Shown here piece by piece: positions 55,540 through 64,000 of a stretch of DNA of 64,000 bases. The stretch is from Sanguinoderma infundibulare (Eukaryota; Basidiomycota; Agaricomycetes; Polyporales; Polyporaceae). The DNA is taken from positions 1,612,001-1,676,000 of the forward strand of contig JAVLRN010000010.1 in the NCBI GenBank assembly GCA_032821775.1. The letters are read 5' to 3'. The notes under the pieces are model-generated. The model made no database searches, had not been told where the DNA came from, and saw only the letters and a list, made by a program, of their open reading frames with translations. Both the position numbers and the translations under genes were made by a program. Each line of letters starts with the position of its first letter. Within the stretch, counting starts at the first letter, position 1.

Positions 55540-57240
55540 TCCGACGTATCATGGTTTACTCAACGAGCAGGTGGTTCCGCCGTGGGTGGATGCAAGAGCT
55601 TATGATATCGTGCCCCGGGGTTGTGGTCTTCCTCTCACTCGAATGGAGCTTCCTCGACACGAAGGCAAGCCTTTCGCGGGTTATCGAGGACGTCACTGGC
55701 ATTGACCGTCCTGTTTTCCTGCGCCAGATGCGGCTGGACGAGGTGGGCGGCGGAGCCGCGCACGACAAGAGCGGAGGATGGGGCGCACTCGCTGCTGGGG
55801 ATCTTCGACGTCGACATACCGACGCTGTGCAGCGAGGGCCACCGCGCGTTCATCCAACTCCAGTAGGAGATCATGAAGAGGATTCGGGACCAGAGTCTGT
55901 TCACCTGGGGCAGCGCGCGATATCTGCCTCGATGCGCCTCGCACGCCGGACAGTGCGAAGACATCGGCGTCGGAGTCGTATCGCATGTGCTTTCAGGGCT
56001 CCCCTTGGAGTGGACGCGACCGGTACGCTCTTTGCGGACTCCCCGCAGCAGTTCAGGGACGCGTGGAGAATTCGCGCGCTGTCCCAATAACAGTTCATCC
56101 GATGCCCTCGTCTCCTTTCTGGTACGGGCTCGCCCTCGCGAATCGCCCCTTGGAGACAATGCCGTATGGCATGCGCACACAAGTCCCGCTGGTCCCGGTC
56201 ACGAAGGTCATTCCTCACCACGCACTCGCACCGGCCTTCAACTCGGCCTCAGACAAGTCGTACTCGGACGTGTACTTCGTGCTGTTCGCGTGCGAGCCGG
56301 CGACGCGCGCAGGACACGCCATGACCGTCGTCTGCACCGCCGAGCGCGCGCGTACAGGCCTCGCTGCCGCGGCCGGCGGGACGTGGGCTGTCCTCAATCC
56401 TCGAGAGTCAGAGCAAATTTCCGCGTCCCCGCTCTCTCTCGTCTGAGTCGCTGAGGCGGTGCCGAGCACATCTTTCAGCGGAGATGCTCTACATCCCGCT
56501 CGAGGATCCACAGCATCTGGGAGTCGCGAGGCCGATCTGGAGGCAGACGGACATCCGGCTGTCTGGGTGGAGCACGGCGATTCTGCGCGAGCTCGGGTAC
56601 GCGGTCGAGGGCGGGCGGATGCGGTCACGGTCGTATCGGTACACGCTAGCGAAGGGGGACGACGCCGTGGTGGTCGAGTTCGAGTACGGCGATGCGTCCG
56701 AATGGTCGACGGAGATTTCTGTCGTCGTGACTCCTCAGCCATCCCGTGCGTGCTCTCGTAGTGTGAGCGACTCGGGACGCGCGAGTGTACGATGGCGCTC
56801 GCCGCGCTTTGGCGCTCATACCCCGGAACCGGTGAACCTGCATTCGCCATCGCAGCGGTTCCAGCTTGCAGAGTACAACGACGCGAGGGAGTGCAGGCTG
56901 CGCCCGTCCTCGCGCCTGTACCTCGCGCTGGTCTTCGTCGTGCAGCGCATCTCGAGCGTGCTCGGGTACCTCGACGTCCAGGTGCTTGGCAAGGGCTGGC
57001 GGGACAGCACGTACACGTTTACTGGCAAGCACGTCAGCCGAGCCAGTGCGAGTGTCAATGCAGTTGCGAGCGTGCGTGTGGGGCTGGACGAGCTGGGACG
57101 AGCCGAGAGATGTGCTGGCGATGGACCTGGAAGCGGAGGAGGAGATGCCGAGTCCTGCGGTGTCGGCGTCGTTGTCCCGGTTCTTGGACGAGGCGGAGGG
57201 GCGGGTGTCGGTGGCGCGGAGTGTGTGACTGGCAGAGTGA
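55540..57240 (+). pseudogene. Decayed HET-domain gene
   Basis: Fragments in shifting frames match the HET protein at 57740-59953 in order: SRWFRRGWMQEL, the VIEDVTGIDRPVFLRQ region, EPRTTRAEDGAHSLLGIFDV, IPTLCSEGHRAFIQLQ, then a stop and EIMKRIRDQSLFTW. Further downstream, YTLAKGDDAVVVEFEYGD corresponds to the THWLTLSKDDHTITIEVQH region of the intact protein. The N-terminal HET motifs are missing. Several frameshifts and stops exclude function. Confidence 0.7.
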
Positions 57241-57739
57241 GTGCTTTCTTGTTGGAATGTTGACTAGGTTCGCGTTCTCGCCTGGCGCGACCGTTGTATC
57301 ATCTTGAGGCCTGGGGTCTATGGCATGATCGATTTGTGGATACGACTACTGGTCGGATCGAGCCTTTCTGGTGTTGCACGCCAGCATGTCGTGCAGATTC
57401 TACAGAGACGTGGCTCTCCAGACCCAGGCATGTATGACTCGGGTCGTTTACGATAATACAATTTGATGTTTCATCCACTTAGTGAGCTGGGATATCGACG
57501 ACAGTACAAGGTGCTGCAACGCGTACCACGCTGACCTGGTGCTGGGAAGTTGCCCCGACAAGCCTCGGGCATTGGGTCGAGAATGCCGGGATGTGTATGT
57601 ACAACAAGCTGAAGTTGTGTCCCTGAGGAACGATGCTCATCTCATCTGCAGGTAGGCTTACAGGTCTATCTCGTTATCTATAGAAAAGCAGGTGCCCAGG
57701 TATCGCAAAACCAACAGTACACAAACAGACACAAGACCA
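57241..57739. other. Intergenic between HET loci
   Basis: No gene seen; 3' flank of the intact minus-strand HET gene. Confidence 0.5.
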
Positions 57740-59953
57740 TCACCTGGAAAGCGGCGATGGACCACCCGAACGCAGCCCTCCAGGTGGCACTCGGGGCCTC
57801 GCAGCGTGTTCGCCTTGCGGCTCCTCGGACTGGCCGACTGGGCCCAAGGGTTCGACCGCCCCAAGTCGCGCGTCGCCGTCTCCGGTACGCTCAGGACCGC
57901 CTTGGCCGTTCTCGTCCTCTGCCACCTGTCCGTCGCCGTTCCCTGCCGAATCATTGCGCTCTCCTCCCCATGGTCTCTCCACAGCCGGAGGAGTGGCCGC
58001 TGCCGTCGTGTTGTTGGCGCGAACGTCAATGAGTATGGAGTAAGTTGACGGTCCCGCAAGCTTGAAACCGAGCGCCAGATTGACTGTAGTCTCCGCGCTC
58101 GACGTCGTCAACATAATGCTTTTCGTCTCAATTTTATAGAGCCAGATGCACCCGTACACGATCAAGTTGGTCTCAGTGTTGGCCCAAGTTACTGATTTCG
58201 AATCTCCCTGGTGGTGTTCCCCGGAGCGGAGAAGCGGCCTCGACATCTGCACGTGCGCTTCGATGGTTAACTCTCCACCATCATGCTCCAAGGTATGCTG
58301 GACCTCTATCGTGATGGTGTGGTCATCCTTGGAAAGCGTGAGCCAGTGGGTGGTCGGGCGGTCCGGGTCCGGTCCTCGGAGGACAGTCGTGTACCCTCGG
58401 GCGAGCAGCGCACCACGAGTCTTCGCCGCCAGCATCAGGACGATCGTCGTGTGTGACCGATAGCAGGCGGCCTCAACCGGCCAGTCTGCGCGGTCGGGGT
58501 GGCAGATGCACACCGTCTTGAGCACTATTTCCGAACGATAGCGCTCGATGGTGGCAGGTGACAGGGGCAAGAGATCAGGCCGACGTGAACCGTGCTTTGG
58601 CTTAGGAAAGATGACCACGTATCCGGGGTACAAGTGTTCGATGCCAGAATCGGATGCAAGTATGCAGCAGATCCGACCGAGAAGATGACCAGGGCGATCC
58701 TTGTGTTCGCAATCGAGGATGGCGAGGTACCACTCAAATGCTCGACCGACGCGGTATTTTGTCGAATTCGGAGGAAGATAGGACGAGAGCTGAATCACGG
58801 CTACGTTCGTGCGCAGGCCATAAGGGGTAGAGGTGTATTTGATGGCGGGAAGAAGGGACGGTCGATGCTGATCAGAGACATAGGTATTCGAAGACACTTG
58901 GGTGATGCTTCCACAATCCTGGAATGTCGACAGCTGAGTGGCGAGCAAGGATTGGGTACCCCAGTTATCCACGGTGTATTGAATGCCCTGGGAATCCTGT
59001 TCCAATCCACCAATGGGGCGTTCCTGGAGAATCTCGCCGCCTAGGTACGTATTCTGCCATGCGAAGATGCTCAGGTCAGGGATCCGCCGAACGATCTCCT
59101 CCTGCAATCGTCTGAAAGCGCGATTGCCCTCGCCGTACAGCGTGGGCATGTTGATGTCGAAGATTCCCAGCAGTGAGTACGCCCGATCTTCCTCCCTCGT
59201 CGTCTGTCGTAGTGCCGCCCACGAGAGCCGCTGAGCAACACTGAACTCGTCGAGCGGCCTCTCGTGCAACAGAGCCTCGCGGTTGATACCGGTGATCTCC
59301 TCGACGAGCTCGACAAGGTCGCGCTTGGATCCAATGAGTTTCCAGTCCTGGGAGAAAAAGACGACGTTGAAAGCCGCGACGAGCTCCTGGAGTGTCCACC
59401 CACGCGTGAACCAGCGGCTCTTGCGGAAGCGGGATCTCCCTGCCCGATGGCCACGTTGGGCTCGGACGTCGGCGAGGAATGCGTAGCAGACCGTCGCGCA
59501 AGCATACCACTTGTACATGGAGTTGATGGCCTCGGACAACTCGGAGCTGCTGCTCGAGTCGATGCAGCACGAGTCGATCCAGAGGTACTTGTGGCCCTCC
59601 TTCCGCGCGAGGGCACATGCGTCGCGGAACTTCGGCGAGAGCCTCGGATCATCCCAGATGGATGGAGTCTCAGGATGGTGCTGGAATGGGGTGGAATGGG
59701 TTCCGGACGGAGGTACGGCGAGTGGGAACGAGAACGAGAAGGATGCATAGGGACGGTAGGTCGCAGATCCGGATGGAGACGAAGCTGAGGAACGAAGCGG
59801 TTTGCCATCACTGTCGTACGACTTCTGGATCTCTCGGAGTTCCTGGTACGTCTGCTCGCCGTCCTGGTCCCAAGTGTGCGATAGGATTGCGTATGAGGTT
59901 TTGACGGGATCTATCTCCTCGAACTGTCCGGTGTGGACATTGATGACCCGCAT
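57740..59953 (-). CDS. HET-domain (heterokaryon incompatibility-type) protein, single exon, 737 aa
   Basis: The HET domain fills about residues 19-285. The first block is TSYAILSHTW. The second block is KYLWIDSCCIDSSSSSELSEAINSMYKWY (about 122-150, quoted here as family landmarks WIDSCCID and INSMYKWY). The third is SRWFTRGWTLQEL (179-191), then REEDRAYSLLGIFDINMPTLYGEG (about 253-275; landmarks AYSLLGI and LYGEG). Between blocks one and two lies an insert of about 60 Ser/Pro-rich residues. The C-terminal half has no named domain but is shared with the two neighbouring HET loci, around THWLTLSKDDHTITIE. HET proteins trigger cell death after non-self fusion in filamentous ascomycetes; in basidiomycetes the role is inferred. 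No intron or signal peptide is evident. Confidence 0.85.
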   Translation of the reverse strand: MRVINVHTGQFEEIDPVKTSYAILSHTWDQDGEQTYQELREIQKSYDSDGKPLRSSASSPSGSATYRPYASFSFSFPLAVPPSGTHSTPFQHHPETPSIWDDPRLSPKFRDACALARKEGHKYLWIDSCCIDSSSSSELSEAINSMYKWYACATVCYAFLADVRAQRGHRAGRSRFRKSRWFTRGWTLQELVAAFNVVFFSQDWKLIGSKRDLVELVEEITGINREALLHERPLDEFSVAQRLSWAALRQTTREEDRAYSLLGIFDINMPTLYGEGNRAFRRLQEEIVRRIPDLSIFAWQNTYLGGEILQERPIGGLEQDSQGIQYTVDNWGTQSLLATQLSTFQDCGSITQVSSNTYVSDQHRPSLLPAIKYTSTPYGLRTNVAVIQLSSYLPPNSTKYRVGRAFEWYLAILDCEHKDRPGHLLGRICCILASDSGIEHLYPGYVVIFPKPKHGSRRPDLLPLSPATIERYRSEIVLKTVCICHPDRADWPVEAACYRSHTTIVLMLAAKTRGALLARGYTTVLRGPDPDRPTTHWLTLSKDDHTITIEVQHTLEHDGGELTIEAHVQMSRPLLRSGEHHQGDSKSVTWANTETNLIVYGCIWLYKIETKSIMLTTSSAETTVNLALGFKLAGPSTYSILIDVRANNTTAAATPPAVERPWGGERNDSAGNGDGQVAEDENGQGGPERTGDGDARLGAVEPLGPVGQSEEPQGEHAARPRVPPGGLRSGGPSPLSR

Positions 59954-60042
59954 TCCACGCCCGGGGCCTAACGCATAGTAAACACGTCAATTTCGAACCA
60001 AGGTTTGCATTGAAAACATATCAGGCTTACCCTAGTGGTTGG

Positions 60043-60048
60043 CTTATA
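60043..60048 (-). promoter_or_regulatory. TATA-like box of HET gene
   Basis: Minus-strand TATAAG about 90 bp upstream of the ATG at 59953. Confidence 0.35.
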
Positions 60049-63000
60049 TGTGGACCGTCGACCTGTTGAAACGAGAGACGGGAGAGGGTGAAAACGACGC
60101 TGGCGACCTGATGATGCATCAAGTTAACTCCATTCTCGCACTAGCGCGCAGTTGTTGCACACTCACGGTAGGGGATAGGAGAGCGGGTTACGATCCTCTC
60201 TCAACGTGCACCTCCGTCTTGTATCCTGTCCGACGACGTGGCGTGTGGTCCACCTGCCCTGGAGGCTGACGTTCGGACTTCGAAAGGTGACGCTTGACGC
60301 AAGTTCCACGCATCCCACAGACGTTCACACGCAATATTCTTATGTGAATGTGGACATGAGGCGGATAACATATATGAGCAGCGCCCCCAGCCTGCCTGCA
60401 GGATATCGCACACGGATCACCGGGCCCTTATCAGGTCACGATAGGCGTGACTGACGAGAGGCTCAGAACCACGACAAGCTGGAGATGTTTCTCGGACAGC
60501 ATAAAATGCAACGTCATATCCGTCGTACACCGTCAGGTACGTAGATCTCACAGCATGAACTGGCAGTCCTGCAAGACCTTCGATACGCCTGGCCTCTGAT
60601 CTGTGTTTGGTCTCGGCGGATCAGGGTCTGTCCTTCTCGTATCAGCAGCGTGGACGGCTCGGAATCGACAATCGACGATGCTTACCTTCCAGAAGATTGA
60701 GCTTCGGAATCTCTCGCAATACTGCCAGCTCTAGTCGGGAGCCCCGCATAGTGACTACGGGGGCCTCCGTGCACTCCACGGACACATCCAGAGCCAGTTC
60801 GACGTCGGCCAGCAGGACCGAACCTAAGCTTCAATGCCAACGTGAGTTCGGCGACCACACGACGTAGGACCCTGTACAAGCACCTCGGCACCAGTATGCA
60901 AGGTTTGCGAATCTGCAAGGACCGGAGCCCCAACGTCAGACTGACCTGCAGCGCACGTCGACCGCATGCCGCATTGACAGAACTCTACCACCTCGAGGTG
61001 GACGCAAACGTTGACCGGGCTAGATTGCTTCCACCCAGGGGTCCCGCAGCAGCATCTCCCCACGTTTTCAACACGCATGATCTGCAAGATGCCGAGTGTT
61101 CCTCGGGGCGCGCAGCTTCCACTGCGGGACGACATGGTCCACCTCCTCGTCACAGAGACGGAAGCAAACGTCGTCGCCTGATCGAACAGACGCTGTTTCC
61201 ACCATACGGCTCTCGAGTGATATGGTCTTGCGTGTTTCTGCCTGGATTTCCAGGTATATGCGGAGATGCAATCACCTGTACCACGGTGAGCGTCGGTAAA
61301 TGCGAACAGAACGAGAGGACAGAGCTGGCTACGAACCTGGGGTTTCTTCTGTCGACTGGAGGTGGTGAGGGTTCAGCGCACGATGTGGTGATGACACAGG
61401 CCTAACCGAACGCAAGATAATCATCCAGTCGTCGCGCGACAGGTCGACCGGCTGAGAGGAGTTCCTCTGGGGCGAGCGCACCGCAGGCTGGTTTCTGACA
61501 CAGCTGAAGGATTCTTGATGGAGGACATGGGTGGGTGCAATACAGTACTAATACTGGACTAGGAACAATAGGGATGCAATGAAAATAAGTCGCAAAGAAC
61601 CTGTCGCGGCGACGTACGTGGCCCGCCGAGACGGCGCTTTCGAGATATATCGCAGCTACCAGCAGTCTGCAATGCCTCGTCCATGACCACCAAACTCGCA
61701 TTCCCAGTCCCATGACAGTGTGCTGGAGGGCTTCCGTCAAGGTAAGGACCAGCCGAGGGAGGTCGTTCGCAAGGACGAGGGTTCCGAACAAGAGTCGCAG
61801 AAGGCGAACGAACAGTGATGTAAATGCGAATGCGGATGATACATGACCCAGGACAACTTTGAGAAGTGAATGATCGCTGCGTCGGGTTCTGGATATCTAC
61901 AGCACACGATAGCTAGTCAGAGATCATTCGGGGCGGTGACGTCCATGAAGCCACTCACCCGGGACGGACGCATATGTCCACAAGACACAAACCGCAAAGC
62001 CGCTCCCATACCTCCAAATGTCGAGTCTGTATTGAACAGGAAGAATCCAGCAGGCTAGCGTCGACGTCGTGCTGATGCTGTCCCCGATGGTGCTGAGTGC
62101 CAACAATACGGAGACAGAAACTGGTAAAGTGGCTGATCGAGCAGAAATGTGGACGCCATGTACTTTAAGATGATCAGAGGACACAGTTGGGCGCAGGAGG
62201 GGAATGGGGGAATGATGTCGGAGAGAAGGAACCGTCGCTGTTATGCTCGCCCAGGCAGCAATTGGCGTCTATCGCGGGCCGGGTCGGCGCGAGTCTTTCC
62301 CACGCATTTCTCGTCTCCCGTCGCCTCCTCTAGCGTCCTTCGACTCCCGGACCCCCAAGTCTCTGTGTCCACTAATCGTGGCCTGCCTCGGTCTCTTATC
62401 AGCTAAAGGTGCTTAAGCTTCAGGAGGCCTGAGTTGTGCCTAGGCTCGTCGTTTCCGGCTCGAGGATGCGCTTGCACATACTCGAACTGCCATGCCGGAT
62501 TGCCGTCATTTCTCTCTGCGCACTCTCGATCTCATCCCTCGACCGTATTCCCTATGCCTGCTCCGCTGCGTACATCGCTGCGTACATACGCACGTATGAT
62601 TCTATGTAACGCATCATTATATTATGATTAGGTACCTAAAACATAGAGTCTACGCTACTGGTGGAGTAATTGTAACTAGTGGGCATAATGTATGATGCCT
62701 GGGGCCTGAAAGTCTTCGTCGAATGTGTAACAGGAATAGCACAGCACAAGTCACTGGAAATCAAGGAACTGAGCTGCAGGCATCAGGAAGCACGATCTAT
62801 GTGCACTTAAAAAGAGTAGCTGCGAATTGAGGCCCGGGGAGGGCATTTGCTCCAATTGTCGCAGAGAAAAGCGTCTGTTGATACACCGTCTTCCGGAGAG
62901 TCACCTTCACAAGCGAGCTTCCGTTCGTGCCCGCTCTCATCCTTTCCCTCCGTCTCCTCGTCCGCCTCCGAGCCAGCATCCCGAGCCTCGTGCCGTGCGT

Positions 63001-63100
63001 CACGCGCCTCCTCGTTCCCCTGCAATCGACCTGACCTGTCCAGGGGCCACGAACTCGAGTCGTCCTCTCCAGTCCGCCGCCATGTCCCTCAACATCTCCT
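60049..63100. other. About 3 kb without a recognised gene
   Basis: Only short frames. On the minus strand near 60840-60680 a stretch reading VLLADVELALDVSVECTE, followed by a GTAAGC donor, looks coding by composition. Frames at 61271-61068 might belong to the same decayed gene. I could not name it. The rest shows nothing I can support. Confidence 0.4.
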
Positions 63101-64000
63101 TCAGGTTCCCGCTCGTCTCCGTCCGTATCGGCCCCCAACGACAGGCACAGCGCTCACCCTCCCTGAAACGACAAGCGAGGAGGACGTGGTCGCTGTCGTT
63201 GTGTCGATATCACGGAGGATCTCGACGCGGATGAGGTAGAATCCAAGGCCTGCGTGTTCCAGGTCGAGGTTCAAGACAGTGCACGTCCTGGCTTGCGAGG
63301 TTCCGCCCGGCGAGTTCAACGCAACGCTCCGGTTCCCAAGGCTAGCTTGCCATCCCCGGCGGCCCAAGGCGAAATCCTCCCATGACACACTCGCAGCTGG
63401 CACGCTAGCAGGATCCGCCCCGGCAGAGTCAGGAAGACTTGGAGGGCTCGAGATCCGCACATGCGCGTGGATGGTGAGCTGCTGATCGCCCCACCACGGT
63501 CCCTCGAGGTTATACTGGTATTCTATGGTGATGGTGTGCGCGTGGTTGGAAAGCGTAAGCCAGTGAGTAGCCGGATGTTCCTCGTCTGGACCTCGAAGCT
63601 CGGCCGCGTACTGTTGGGCTTGTAGAGCAATGCGGCTCTCCTTCTGCAGCATCAAGTTGATGGCCTCGTGCGGCCGATAGCGAACATCCTCCGATTCCGA
63701 TTCCGGACGTTCAGGTTGCGAGATGAAGACCGTCTTGAGCTCGATCTTCGACCGACAGCGCTCGATGGCGGCCGGCGTCAGAGGGAAGAGCTCGACGGAT
63801 GAAGTCGAGGATTGTGGACCCGGGGACTCGATGTTCGCGTAACCGCAGTGCAGGTATTCGATGTCCGAATGCGAGGGTATGCAGCACACCCGGCCCAGGA
63901 GATGTCCCGGGAACGCCCTGGATTCGCACCCAAGGATCGCTAAGAACCATTCGGACAGCGGGGGGTCGCAGCTCCGCGTTGAGTCAGGGGGAAAATAGTG
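63101..64000 (-). CDS. HET-family protein, C-terminal part, runs off the window
   Basis: The frame is open from the stop at 63101-63103 to the last base of the window, 299 codons. It is colinear with the C-terminal half of the 57740-59953 protein: SEWFLAILGCE, GHLLGRVCCI, LTPAAIERCRSKIELKTVFI and THWLTLSNHAHTITIEYQY. The HET domain itself would lie beyond 64000. No stop or frameshift is seen in this part, so it may be a second intact family member. Confidence 0.75.
   Translation of the reverse strand, partial: HYFPPDSTRSCDPPLSEWFLAILGCESRAFPGHLLGRVCCIPSHSDIEYLHCGYANIESPGPQSSTSSVELFPLTPAAIERCRSKIELKTVFISQPERPESESEDVRYRPHEAINLMLQKESRIALQAQQYAAELRGPDEEHPATHWLTLSNHAHTITIEYQYNLEGPWWGDQQLTIHAHVRISSPPSLPDSAGADPASVPAASVSWEDFALGRRGWQASLGNRSVALNSPGGTSQARTCTVLNLDLEHAGLGFYLIRVEILRDIDTTTATTSSSLVVSGRVSAVPVVGGRYGRRRAGT

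Noticed and set aside
60842..61405. Plus-strand frame of 187 codons
   Set aside because: Composition looks random. The only coding-like signal here is weak and on the other strand, so no gene was called.

Overview
The window is eukaryotic and almost certainly from an Agaricomycete (mushroom- or polypore-type basidiomycete). Genes are split by introns of about 40-65 nt. The gene content fits too: WSC-domain secreted proteins, pepsin-like proteases, cytochrome P450, HET-domain proteins, AAA ATPases with a fungal N-terminal region, a GATA finger, a Helitron and a Ty3/gypsy element. No rRNA, tRNA or CRISPR array was seen.

The host DNA is an accessory locus built by repeated segmental duplication. 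Unit A (about 812-11050) holds an intact 11-exon aspartic protease, two copies of a roughly 380-bp upstream module, a five-domain WSC gene and a P450 pseudogene on the minus strand. Unit B (31410-40245) repeats a 5'-truncated protease, the modules and a three-domain WSC gene, then has an AAA ATPase and a GATA-finger gene. Unit C (from about 40220) repeats a decayed protease and the modules, but a GDSL-esterase exon stands where a WSC gene would be. It is followed by an unidentified coiled-coil gene and a second AAA ATPase. At 49-55 kb come two more module + WSC pairs and a P450 fragment. From 55.5 kb to the end lie three HET-family loci: one decayed, one intact, one running off the window.

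Between units A and B sits a 20.4-kb transposon block (11051-31409). I read it as three Helitrons of one family placed exactly head to tail, each with a minus-strand 5' TC end and a 3' hairpin followed by CTAG. The middle copy carries the Rep/helicase gene, which is interrupted by five in-frame stops, each one C-to-T change from a sense codon. A complete Ty3/gypsy element (987-bp LTRs, 4-bp CCGG target duplication) is inserted in the middle Helitron. Besides gag-pol it carries an internal copy of its polypurine tract and, between integrase and 3' LTR, an antisense gene predicted to splice into a 725-residue protein with a Gal4-like six-cysteine cluster.

Functionally the host genes suggest secreted or cell-surface hydrolysis and carbohydrate binding (protease, WSC, GDSL) together with non-self recognition (HET). 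The AAA ATPases are probably independent neighbours. Splice models marked with exon lists were checked by eye for GT-AG (or GC-AG) ends and for summed exon length divisible by three. Family names come from recognised motifs, not from database searches.
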